From Prado023 sp963774745 (GTDB lineage Bacteria > Actinomycetota > Actinomycetes > S36-B12 > CAIYMF01), in the NCBI GenBank assembly GCA_963774745.1, contig CAVZGE010000003.1, forward strand, positions 558,001-622,000: a stretch of DNA of 64,000 bases. Direction: 5' to 3'. A model generated the notes under the pieces. The model worked only from the letters and a program-made list of their open reading frames with translations, was not told where the DNA came from and ran no database searches. The position numbers were made by a program, and so were the translations under genes. This document shows positions 40,575 to 48,469 of the stretch, piece by piece. Each line of letters starts with the position of its first letter. Position 1 is the stretch's first letter.

Positions 40575-42256
40575 GACCCGGCCACCACGAGCTGCCCCCG
40601 CCGGCGGCCCTCGAGGCCGGGGTGCTGCGGATCGTCGCCCTGGGCGGGATCGGTGAGATCGGGCGCAACATGGCGGTCCTGGAGATCGACGGCCGGCTGC
40701 TGGTCATCGACTGCGGGGTGCTCTTCCCGGAGGAGTCCCAGCCCGGCGTGGACCTGATCCTCCCGGACTTCTCCCACATCGCCGATCGGCTCGACGATGT
40801 CGAGGCGATCATCCTCACGCACGGGCATGAGGACCACATCGGGGCGGTCCCGTTCCTGCTGCGCCTGCGCTCGGACATCCCGCTGCTGGGGTCGCGGCTC
40901 ACGCTGGCCATGGTGGCGGCCAAGCTGCGCGAGCACCGCATCACCGCCCACACGACGGAGGTGCGCGAGGGGCAGCGCGAGCAGATCGGGCCCTTCGAGT
41001 GCGAGTTCTTCGCGGTCAACCACTCCATCCCCGACGCGATGGCCGTGGGGATCCGGACCTCCGCGGGGACCGTGCTGCACACCGGCGACTTCAAGATGGA
41101 CCAGCTGCCCCTGGACGGGCGGATCACGGACCTGCGCGGGCTGGCCCGCCTGGCCGACGAGGGGATCGACCTGGCGATGGTCGACTCCACCAATGCCGAG
41201 GTTCCGGGGTTCGTGCCCGCGGAGGCCGACATCGCCCCGGTCCTGGACAAGGTGTTTCACCGGGCCCGCGGGCGGATCATCGTCGCCAGCTTCGCCTCGC
41301 ACGTCCACCGGATCCAGCAGATCCTGGACACCGCTGCCACGCATGGCCGCAAGGCTGCGTTCGTGGGCCGGTCGATGGTCCGCAACATGGGGGTGGCCCG
41401 CGACCTGGGCTACCTGACGATCCCGCCCGGGCTGCTCGTGCGCTCCGATGACCTCGCCGGCCTGCCTGACGACGAGGTGGTCCTGATCTGCACCGGCTCC
41501 CAGGGGGAGCCAATGGCCGCACTGTCGCGGATCGCCAACGGCGACCACGCGATCACGGTGGGGGAGGGCGACACCGTGATCCTGGCCTCGTCGCTGATCC
41601 CCGGCAACGAGAACCCGGTCAACCGGGTGATCAACGGCCTGACCCGCTGGGGCGCCGACGTCGTCCACAAGGGCAACGCCCTGGTGCACGTCTCCGGGCA
41701 CGCGTCGGCCGGCGAGCTGCTGTACTTCTACAACCTGCTCACCCCGGGCAACGTGATGCCCGTGCACGGCGAGCCCCGGCACCTGCGCGCCAACGGGGCA
41801 CTGGCGGTTCGCACCGGCGTGCCGGCCGAGCGGGTGCTGATCGCCGAGGACGGCGTCGTGGTGGACCTCGTGGACGGCCGCGCCTCGATCGTCGGGGCCG
41901 TCCCGTGCGGCCATGTCTACGTGGACGGATCCTCCGTGGGTGACATCACCGAGGCCTCCCTGAAGGACCGCCGGATCCTCGGTGAGGAGGGATTCATCTC
42001 GGTGTTCGTGGTCGTGGACCTCGAGTCCAGCACGGTGGTCGCCGGACCTGAGCTGCATGCGCGTGGCTTCGCTGAGGACGAGGAGATCTTCGGCGACGTC
42101 CTTCCCCAGGTCACCCGGGCGCTGGAGGCCGCGCTGGTGCACGGCGGCACGGACGTGTATGCCCTCGAGCAGGTGGTGCGCCGACAGGTCGGGCGCTGGG
42201 TCAGCTCCACCCACCGACGCCGGCCGATGATCGTCCCCGTGGTCGTGGAGGTCTGA
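40571..42256 (+). CDS. rnj: Ribonuclease J
   Basis: A 561-residue metallo-beta-lactamase/beta-CASP nuclease with endonuclease and 5'-3' exonuclease activity on RNA. The zinc motif is HGHEDH at residues 84-89; downstream NHSIPDAMAV, HTGDFKMD and VSGHASAGEL supply further ligands and the beta-CASP motifs, and a C-terminal domain follows. GTG overlaps the dapA stop by four bases. With PNPase also in this window, two main RNA-decay enzymes are represented. Confidence 0.95.
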   Translation: MRPGHHELPPPAALEAGVLRIVALGGIGEIGRNMAVLEIDGRLLVIDCGVLFPEESQPGVDLILPDFSHIADRLDDVEAIILTHGHEDHIGAVPFLLRLRSDIPLLGSRLTLAMVAAKLREHRITAHTTEVREGQREQIGPFECEFFAVNHSIPDAMAVGIRTSAGTVLHTGDFKMDQLPLDGRITDLRGLARLADEGIDLAMVDSTNAEVPGFVPAEADIAPVLDKVFHRARGRIIVASFASHVHRIQQILDTAATHGRKAAFVGRSMVRNMGVARDLGYLTIPPGLLVRSDDLAGLPDDEVVLICTGSQGEPMAALSRIANGDHAITVGEGDTVILASSLIPGNENPVNRVINGLTRWGADVVHKGNALVHVSGHASAGELLYFYNLLTPGNVMPVHGEPRHLRANGALAVRTGVPAERVLIAEDGVVVDLVDGRASIVGAVPCGHVYVDGSSVGDITEASLKDRRILGEEGFISVFVVVDLESSTVVAGPELHARGFAEDEEIFGDVLPQVTRALEAALVHGGTDVYALEQVVRRQVGRWVSSTHRRRPMIVPVVVEV

Positions 42257-42351
42257 GGCTCGACCGGCGTGCGGCACGTCGTCGCCGGCCGCCGGGCACG
42301 ACACGAACCCCGCAGTGCTCCGGGACGGGCGCGGGGACGCCCTGCCGCCGG

Positions 42352-42357
42352 TAGCCT
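42352..42357 (+). promoter_or_regulatory. -10 box of ftsK
   Basis: TAGCCT ends six bases before ATG 42364; no Shine-Dalgarno sequence between. Confidence 0.55.
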
Positions 42358-42363
42358 CGCGGC

Positions 42364-45231
42364 ATGGCCACCAAGTCGCCTGCGCGCGCCCGCACGTCGA
42401 GCGCCCCACGCAGCTCCCAGGGGGGCAGCCGCAAGGGCTCGACCCGATCCACCCAGTCCCGCGGCACCTCGTCACGCTCGGTCCCGCGCACCGCGCCCAA
42501 GCCGTCAGCGCGCCGCCAACCGGGTCCCGTGGCTCGCGTGGTGCGTGCGCTCGGTCGCGGGCTGGCGCGCATCTGGTCCTTCCTGGCAGCGATCCTCGGC
42601 GGGGTGGCGCGCGCCCTGGGGCGCAGCGCCCGCGACCTGGATGCCACGCACCGCCGCGACGGCATCGGCCTGCTGCTGTTCACCCTGACGATCGTCGTCG
42701 CCGCCGTGACGTGGTTCTCCATCGACGGATGGCTGACCGGCGTCGTCACCGCCATCGTGACCGGCCTCGTCGGCGCGCTGGACGTCGTGGTCCCACTGTT
42801 CCTGTTCTGGGCGACCCTGCGCGTCCTGCGCCACCCCGACCAGGGGTCCACCACCGGACGGCTGGCGATCGGCACCGGGATCCTGCTGGCATCGGCCTGC
42901 GGGATCTGGTCGCTGGCCAAGGGCGCGCCCAGCCCGGGCGACGGGTCCGAGGCGATGCGTGCTGCGGGTGGACTTGTCGGCTGGCTGGTCACCGCACCGA
43001 TCGTGTCCGCCGTGGGGATCTGGCTGGCCTACCTGTGGCTGGTCGTGCTGCTGGGGTTCGGCCTGCTGGTGGTCACGGCAACCCCGATCCACGCCGTCCC
43101 CGAGCGGCTCGGGACGCTGCGCGACGCGCTGCTCCTGCGACGCGCCCCCGTGGCGGCTCCCGACGAGGCCGATGGGCCAGCCGGGGACATGGCCGTGGAC
43201 GGCCGAGCCAAGCACGCAGCACTGGTCCAGGACCCCGACGTCGATGCATCCGGGGCGGACGCCGGGTCCCAGGGCCCCGATCCGGCCAGCGAGTCCTCCG
43301 CGCACGCACCCGGTGGGTCCGGAGCTCTCGGCACGTCCCCGGCGGAGCCGCGACCCTCGGGAGCAGCGGGGCTCAGGGCCAGGGTGCTCGGCCTGGTGCG
43401 CGGCATCCGCCGGCCCAGGAGGGACGTGGAGGTCCCGGTCTACGACGGGCCGCTGGCCGGGGATGAGGCCTTCATCTCCGCCGTCGCCACCGCACCCGGG
43501 GACCAGACGGCCGGCGATGACGCGACGCTCATCGATGCCCTGTTCGACGCGGCGGTCCTGCCGTCCGACGCCTCGGGACCGCATGACCAGACCGTGGCGG
43601 TGGCCGGTGTCTCGGCAGCTGAGGCGATCGGTGGGGACTCCGCCCCGGCTGACCCCGACCTTGCCTCACTCGTGGCCGCCGTCGATCCCACGGCTGCCGC
43701 CAAGCCGGCCAAGCACAGCACCGTGGCGATCGCCCGCCCGGAGCAGCTGCGGCTGCCCGGAGCCCCGGACTACCGGCTGCCCACCCCGACGCTGCTCAAG
43801 GCGGGCACGGCGCCGAAGGCGCGCAGCGTCTCCAACGACCGGGTCGTGGCCGCCCTGACCGACGTGCTCACGCAGTTCGAGATCGACGCCCAGGTCACCG
43901 GCTACATGCGCGGGCCAACGGTCACCCGCTACGAGGTCGAGCTCGGCCAGAGCGTGAAGGTCGAGCGGGTCACCGCCCTGGCCAAGAACATCGCGTACGC
44001 GGTGGCCACCTCCGACATCCGCATCCTGTCGCCGATCCCGGGGAAGAGCGCGATCGGCATCGAGATCCCCAACACCGACCGGGAGATGGTCTCCCTGGGC
44101 GACACCCTGCGGGCACCGTCGGCCCAGGCGGACCACCACCCGCTGCTCGTCGGCCTCGGCAAGGACGTCGAGGGCGGCTACGTGTGCGCCAACCTGGCCA
44201 AGATGCCCCACATCCTGGTCGCGGGAGCCACCGGGGCGGGCAAGTCCAGCTGCATCAACGCCCTGGTCACCAGCATCCTGATGCGCGCCACGCCTGCCGA
44301 GGTGCGGATGGTGCTCGTCGACCCGAAGCGCGTGGAGCTGACTGCCTACGAGGGGATCCCGCACCTGATCACCCCCATCATCACGAACCCCAAGAAGGCG
44401 GCCGAGGCCCTGCAGTGGGTCGTGCGCGAGATGGACGCGCGCTACGACGACCTGGCCCACTTCGGGTTCCGGCACATCGACGACTTCAACCGGGCAGTCC
44501 GCTCGGGGACGCTGGCCGTCCCGCCGGACTCCCAGCGGGTCCTGGCCCCATACCCCTACCTGCTGGTCATCGTCGACGAGCTGGCCGACCTCATGATGGT
44601 GGCCCCCCGCGACGTCGAGGAGTCGATCGTCCGGATCACCCAGCTGGCACGGGCCGCCGGCATCCACCTGGTGCTGGCCACCCAGCGCCCCAGCGTCGAC
44701 GTGGTCACTGGGCTGATCAAGGCCAACGTGCCCTCCCGGCTGGCGTTCGCGACCTCCAGCCAGACCGACAGCCGGGTCATCCTCGACCAGACCGGAGCCG
44801 AGGCCCTTGTCGGCCAGGGCGACGGGCTGTTCCTGCCGATGGGGGCCTCGAAGCCCATGCGGATCCAGGGCGCGTTCGTCCCCGAGTCCGAGATCCGCGC
44901 CGTCGTGGGCCACGTGAAGAAGCAGATGGCGGCCCAGTACCGTGACGACGTCCTCACCGAGGCCGCCGCGAAGCGCGACGTGGACGATGACATCGGCGAC
45001 GACCTCGACCTCCTGGTCGCTGCCGTCGAGCTGGTCGTCACCACGCAGTTCGGGTCCACCTCGATGCTCCAGCGCAAGCTGCGGGTGGGGTTCGCCAAGG
45101 CCGGACGGCTCATGGACCTGATGGAGACCCGGGGAGTGGTCGGGCCGTCGGAGGGGTCCAAGGCCCGCGACGTCCTGATCAAGCCCGACGATCTCGACTC
45201 GTTGCTCGCCGACCTGCAGCACGGCAGCTGA
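42364..45231 (+). CDS. ftsK: DNA translocase FtsK/SpoIIIE
   Basis: A 955-residue septal DNA pump. Residues 1-95 are a basic Ser/Arg-rich extension, followed by about four transmembrane segments (about 100-245). A long Asp/Pro/Ala-rich linker (about 260-480) leads to the motor: alpha domain, then beta RecA-like domain with Walker A GATGAGKSS (K627) and Walker B LLVIVDELADLMM (D738). The gamma winged helix that reads KOPS-type sites is at the end (DLLVAAVELVVTTQFGSTSMLQRKLRVG split over two strands). It moves chromosome termini at division. Leaderless start likely. Confidence 0.95.
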   Translation: MATKSPARARTSSAPRSSQGGSRKGSTRSTQSRGTSSRSVPRTAPKPSARRQPGPVARVVRALGRGLARIWSFLAAILGGVARALGRSARDLDATHRRDGIGLLLFTLTIVVAAVTWFSIDGWLTGVVTAIVTGLVGALDVVVPLFLFWATLRVLRHPDQGSTTGRLAIGTGILLASACGIWSLAKGAPSPGDGSEAMRAAGGLVGWLVTAPIVSAVGIWLAYLWLVVLLGFGLLVVTATPIHAVPERLGTLRDALLLRRAPVAAPDEADGPAGDMAVDGRAKHAALVQDPDVDASGADAGSQGPDPASESSAHAPGGSGALGTSPAEPRPSGAAGLRARVLGLVRGIRRPRRDVEVPVYDGPLAGDEAFISAVATAPGDQTAGDDATLIDALFDAAVLPSDASGPHDQTVAVAGVSAAEAIGGDSAPADPDLASLVAAVDPTAAAKPAKHSTVAIARPEQLRLPGAPDYRLPTPTLLKAGTAPKARSVSNDRVVAALTDVLTQFEIDAQVTGYMRGPTVTRYEVELGQSVKVERVTALAKNIAYAVATSDIRILSPIPGKSAIGIEIPNTDREMVSLGDTLRAPSAQADHHPLLVGLGKDVEGGYVCANLAKMPHILVAGATGAGKSSCINALVTSILMRATPAEVRMVLVDPKRVELTAYEGIPHLITPIITNPKKAAEALQWVVREMDARYDDLAHFGFRHIDDFNRAVRSGTLAVPPDSQRVLAPYPYLLVIVDELADLMMVAPRDVEESIVRITQLARAAGIHLVLATQRPSVDVVTGLIKANVPSRLAFATSSQTDSRVILDQTGAEALVGQGDGLFLPMGASKPMRIQGAFVPESEIRAVVGHVKKQMAAQYRDDVLTEAAAKRDVDDDIGDDLDLLVAAVELVVTTQFGSTSMLQRKLRVGFAKAGRLMDLMETRGVVGPSEGSKARDVLIKPDDLDSLLADLQHGS

Positions 45232-45245
45232 CGATCCCGGTGGCC

Positions 45246-45251
45246 TACGCT
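45246..45251 (+). promoter_or_regulatory. -10 box of rimO
   Basis: TACGCT ends six bases before GTG 45258, within 30 bp of the ftsK stop; it supports GTG 45258 over the upstream GTG 45240. Confidence 0.5.
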
Positions 45252-45257
45252 GACCAC

Positions 45258-46715
45258 GTGAGCACGACCCGAGTGGCCCTGGTGACCCTCGGCTGCGCGC
45301 GCAACGAGGTCGACTCCGAGGAGCTCGCCGGACGCCTCGCGGCTGAGGGCTTCGAGCTCGTTGCCGACCCTGATGGGGCCGACGCCGTGCTGGTCAACAC
45401 CTGTGGCTTCATCGAAGCCGCCAAGCGCGAGTCCGTCGATGCCCTGCTGTCCGCGGGTGGGACCACCCCCGCGGGCGGGCATCGGTCGGTGGTCGCCGTC
45501 GGGTGCATGGCCGAGCGCTACGGCACCGAGCTCGCGGCCGAGCTGCCCGAGGCTGACGCGGTCCTGGGGTTCGACGACTACCCGGACATCGCCGAGCGCC
45601 TGCGCACGATCGTCGGCGGCGGGACGGTCACCAGCCATGTGCCCCGCGACCGGCGCACACTGCTGCCCCTGGCGCCCACGGACCGGCCGGGCTCCGCTGT
45701 GCACGTCCCGGGCCACGGTGGTGCCCACGGCTCATCCGTGCGCGATCCGGCGCACGAGGCGTCCGTGGGTCCCGGCTGGATCCGGCGTCGCATCACGTCC
45801 GGTCCGGTCGCGTCGCTGAAGATCGCATCCGGATGCGACCGGCGCTGCGCGTTCTGTGCCATCCCGTCCTTCCGCGGGTCCTTCGTGTCGCGCTCGCGCG
45901 CCGACCTCGTCGCGGAGGCCCAGTGGCTGGCCGGGGGCGGGGTCCGTGAGCTCGTGCTCGTCAGCGAGAACTCCACCTCGTACGGCAAGGACCTCGCCGA
46001 TCCCCGAGCACTCGAGGGGCTGCTCGCCGACCTGGGCTCGGTGGCGGGGATCGAGCGGATCCGGGTCTCCTACCTGCAGCCTGCGGAAGTCCGACCGGCC
46101 CTGGTCCGCACCATGCTCGAGGCGCCGCGCGTGGCCGACTACTTCGACCTCAGCTTCCAGCACGCCAGCGCCCCGCTGCTGCGTCGGATGCGGCGTTTCG
46201 GTGGCACAGAGTCGTTCCTCGAGCTCATCGCCCTGATCCGCGCGGAAGCGCCGGAGGCGGGAGTCCGCAGCAACGTCATCGTCGGGTTCCCCGGCGAGAC
46301 CGAGGCCGATCTCGAGGAGCTGATGTCCTTCCTGGGCGCGGCCCAGATGGACGCCGTCGGCGTCTTCGGGTACTCCGACGAGGACGGCACCGAGGCTGTC
46401 GGCCTGGCCGGCAAGCTCGACGAGTCAGAGATCCGGTCCCGAGTCACCGAGGTCAGCGACGTGGTGGACGAGGTGATGGCCCAACGGGCGGAGCAGCGGA
46501 TCGGCCGGGAGGTCGAGGTCCTCGTGGAGCACGTGGACGGGATGTCGGCTGAGGGCCGAGCGGAGCATCAGGGCCCCGAGGACGGGTCGACCAGCGTCCA
46601 CCTGACTCCGGACCTCCGGGCGCGGGTGGTCCCGGGATCCATTCTGCGCGCACGCGTCGTGTCCTCGGACGGGGTCGACCTGCAGGCCGTGGAGGTGTCC
46701 GTTGTCCGGATCTGA
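45258..46715 (+). CDS. rimO: Ribosomal protein S12 methylthiotransferase RimO
   Basis: A 485-residue radical-SAM enzyme. The N-terminal UPF0004 domain holds cysteines in LGCARNEVDSE, NTCGFIE and GCMAERYG; the radical-SAM cluster CxxxCxxC is SGCDRRCAFCAIPSFRG; a TRAM domain closes the protein. The ARNEVDSE and PSFRG variants identify RimO rather than MiaB, also in this window. It methylthiolates an aspartate of S12. An insertion of about 60 residues before the radical-SAM cluster (PGSAVHVPGHGGAHG..) is longer than usual. pgsA starts before its stop. Confidence 0.93.
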   Translation: MSTTRVALVTLGCARNEVDSEELAGRLAAEGFELVADPDGADAVLVNTCGFIEAAKRESVDALLSAGGTTPAGGHRSVVAVGCMAERYGTELAAELPEADAVLGFDDYPDIAERLRTIVGGGTVTSHVPRDRRTLLPLAPTDRPGSAVHVPGHGGAHGSSVRDPAHEASVGPGWIRRRITSGPVASLKIASGCDRRCAFCAIPSFRGSFVSRSRADLVAEAQWLAGGGVRELVLVSENSTSYGKDLADPRALEGLLADLGSVAGIERIRVSYLQPAEVRPALVRTMLEAPRVADYFDLSFQHASAPLLRRMRRFGGTESFLELIALIRAEAPEAGVRSNVIVGFPGETEADLEELMSFLGAAQMDAVGVFGYSDEDGTEAVGLAGKLDESEIRSRVTEVSDVVDEVMAQRAEQRIGREVEVLVEHVDGMSAEGRAEHQGPEDGSTSVHLTPDLRARVVPGSILRARVVSSDGVDLQAVEVSVVRI

Positions 46716-47505
46716 TCCGATGGACGACGCGGTCCCGTACCAGCCCACGCCCGAGGTCGGGGCCCCCGAGCCCGAGAAGCCGGAGATGTGGAGCCGGGAG
46801 CGAGTCGTCACGGGGTGGGCGCAGCTGTGGAACCTGCCCAACATGCTGACCCTGCTGCGGATCCTGATGATCCCGCTCTTCTGGTACCTGCTCATGTACG
46901 ACGATGGCCAGAACGTCACGACCCGGCTCGCGGCGACGCTCGTGTTCTTCGTCGCGTCGGTCACGGACTGGCTCGATGGATGGCTGGCTCGCAAGCAGGG
47001 GCTCGTCACGACCTTCGGCAAGATCGCCGACCCCTTGGCGGACAAGGCGCTCACCGGTGTCGCGCTCATCGGGCTGTCGGTCCTCGACGAGCTGTGGTGG
47101 TGGGTGACGATCCTGATCATCACCCGCGAGGTCGGCGTCACGCTGATCCGTTTCGTGGTCCTCAAGCACGGCGTCATCCCCGCCAGCCGTGGGGGCAAGG
47201 CCAAGACGCTGTTCCAGATGGTCGGCATCGGGCTCTTCCTCCTGCCGATCCCCTCGGACCTGACAGTCGTGCTGCTGCTCCGGGACGCAGTCATGGCGAT
47301 CGCCGTGATCCTCACGGCACTCACGGGCCTTGACTACATCAGCAAGGCCTACCGCACGCGCCGCGACTCCAAGTCCGCGAGGGCTGCGCGCACGGCCGCG
47401 GCATCCTCGCCGGTCGCCCCCGGAGGTGGGACCACGGACGGGCCGGGTTCCGGCGCTGTGCCCGGGGTCGACCGCGACGCTCCTCCGCCAGGGCCCACCG
47501 CGTGA
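46702..47505 (+). CDS. pgsA: CDP-diacylglycerol-glycerol-3-phosphate 3-phosphatidyltransferase
   Basis: A 267-residue membrane enzyme of phospholipid synthesis. TTG 46702 is chosen because GGAGG sits six bases upstream and the gene then overlaps rimO by 14 bp; ATG 46720 is the alternative. The CDP-alcohol phosphotransferase signature is complete: DGWLARKQGLVTTFGKIADPLADK (pattern DGxxARx8Gx3Dx3D; given here in two parts, DGWLARKQG and GKIADPLAD). Five to six hydrophobic segments lie between 45 and 215. A disordered Ala/Pro/Gly tail of about 45 residues ends it. It makes phosphatidylglycerophosphate. Confidence 0.93.
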   Translation: MSGSDPMDDAVPYQPTPEVGAPEPEKPEMWSRERVVTGWAQLWNLPNMLTLLRILMIPLFWYLLMYDDGQNVTTRLAATLVFFVASVTDWLDGWLARKQGLVTTFGKIADPLADKALTGVALIGLSVLDELWWWVTILIITREVGVTLIRFVVLKHGVIPASRGGKAKTLFQMVGIGLFLLPIPSDLTVVLLLRDAVMAIAVILTALTGLDYISKAYRTRRDSKSARAARTAAASSPVAPGGGTTDGPGSGAVPGVDRDAPPPGPTA

Positions 47506-48053
47506 CGCAGGGCCCCCAGTCCCCGTCGGGCCAGGTCCACGTGGCGGACCTGATCGCGGACCTGATCGCGGACGGCGCGACCGTCGCGACCGCCGAGTCC
47601 GTGACCGGAGGCCGCCTGGTGGCAGCGCTGACATCCGTCGCGGGCTCGTCCGCGGTGGTCCGCGGGGCTGTGGTCGCGTACGCGACCGACGTGAAGTCCT
47701 CGCTGTTGGGCGTGGATCCGCTCGTGCTGGGCGAGCGGGGACCGGTGTGCGCCGAGGTGGCCGGTCAGATGGCCGGCGGAGCCCGCGAGCGACTCGGAGC
47801 CACCTATGGGGTGGCGACCACCGGCGAGGCTGGCCCGGACTCCGCCAGCGGCTCGCCGGTCGGGACGGTCTTCCTGGCAGTGGCCGGCCCCCTGGGAACC
47901 ACGACCCGCCGGCTCGCGCTCGCCGGCGCACGTGCACAGGTACAGGACGGCGCCGTCACCGGGGCGCTCACGTTGCTGGCCGAGGTCCGAGTCGCCGGTG
48001 AACCTCGATCGGGGTCGACCCCCGGGGTGGGCCGCGGGAACAACGGCGACTGA
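47502..48053 (+). CDS. cinA: Nicotinamide-nucleotide amidohydrolase, CinA C-terminal type
   Basis: A 183-residue protein starting in a GTGA overlap with pgsA. It consists only of the CinA C-terminal (PncC) domain: ATAESVTGGRLVAALTSVAG with the catalytic serine region, GAVVAYATDVKSSLLGV, and TTGEAGPDSASGSPVGTVFLAV. PncC deamidates NMN to nicotinate mononucleotide; the N-terminal COG1058 pyrophosphatase domain of longer CinA proteins is absent, which is the usual state in actinobacteria. The N-terminus has a short in-frame duplication (ADLIADLIAD). Confidence 0.92.
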   Translation: MTQGPQSPSGQVHVADLIADLIADGATVATAESVTGGRLVAALTSVAGSSAVVRGAVVAYATDVKSSLLGVDPLVLGERGPVCAEVAGQMAGGARERLGATYGVATTGEAGPDSASGSPVGTVFLAVAGPLGTTTRRLALAGARAQVQDGAVTGALTLLAEVRVAGEPRSGSTPGVGRGNNGD

Positions 48054-48099
48054 CCGTGCGTTCAGGTGACAGGTCAGCGCACCGGCCAGGGTGTCGCGG

Positions 48100-48105
48100 T
48101 AGGGT
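48100..48105 (+). promoter_or_regulatory. -10 box of the XRE regulator gene
   Basis: TAGGGT, after which a start six to seven bases downstream would place the transcript 5' end at GTG 48112, 20 bases before the regulator's ATG. Confidence 0.5.
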
Positions 48106-48111
48106 TGACCT

Positions 48112-48138
48112 GTGAAGGGAAGGGGACGGTCATGGTGA
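48112..48138 (+). CDS. Possible leaderless 8-codon upstream ORF
   Basis: GTG 48112 lies six bases after the TAGGGT box and opens an eight-codon frame (MKGRGRSW, stop 48136-48138) whose end overlaps the ATG of the HTH gene by a few bases in another frame. If the mRNA starts at this GTG, ribosomes would translate it and could re-initiate at the regulator. This is inferred from position only. Confidence 0.3.
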   Translation: MKGRGRSW

Positions 48139-48398
48139 TCCTGCGACGGGTCGTCGGTGAGCAGTTGCGGCGCCTGCGTCAGGACCAGGGCCGGACGCTG
48201 CGCGACGTGAGCTCCGCGGCGCGGGTCTCACTCGGGTACCTCTCCGAGATCGAGCGTGGCCAGAAGGAGCCCTCGAGTGAGCTGTTGGCCGCGATCTGCG
48301 CGGCCCTCGATGTCCCGCTCTCGACACTGCTGCGCTCTGTGAGTGACGAGGTCGCGGGTGTGGAAGCCGCCCAGGCGGGAGTGGCGCACGCCGCCTGA
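48132..48398 (+). CDS. Small XRE-type HTH regulator (ClgR-like)
   Basis: An 88-residue protein from ATG 48132, with AGGGGA five bases upstream. Residues 8-63 are a helix-turn-helix of the Cro/XRE type: LRQDQGRTLRDVSSAARVSLGYLSEIERGQKEPSSELLAAICAAL split over helices 1-5, with the recognition helix near VSLGYLSEIERG. Position after cinA and before recA matches ClgR of mycobacteria, corynebacteria and streptomycetes, an activator of clp protease and envelope-stress genes. The C-terminal tail is Ala-rich. The target sites were not identified. Confidence 0.88.
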   Translation: MVILRRVVGEQLRRLRQDQGRTLRDVSSAARVSLGYLSEIERGQKEPSSELLAAICAALDVPLSTLLRSVSDEVAGVEAAQAGVAHAA

Positions 48399-48469
48399 CG
48401 CTGCGCCGACCGCTCGCCCGCTCTCGCCCTGGACGTCGGCCTCGGTTTGGGCGTGGGCGTCACAGGAGC

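Noticed and set aside
45240..45257. Upstream GTG for rimO
   Set aside because: It would add MAYADH before the conserved start, and its codons overlap the TACGCT box; GTG 45258 fits the family N-terminus.
47502..48053. cinA as a truncated pseudogene lacking its N-terminal domain
   Set aside because: Single-domain PncC-type CinA is the normal actinobacterial form, the start overlaps pgsA cleanly and the motifs are intact.
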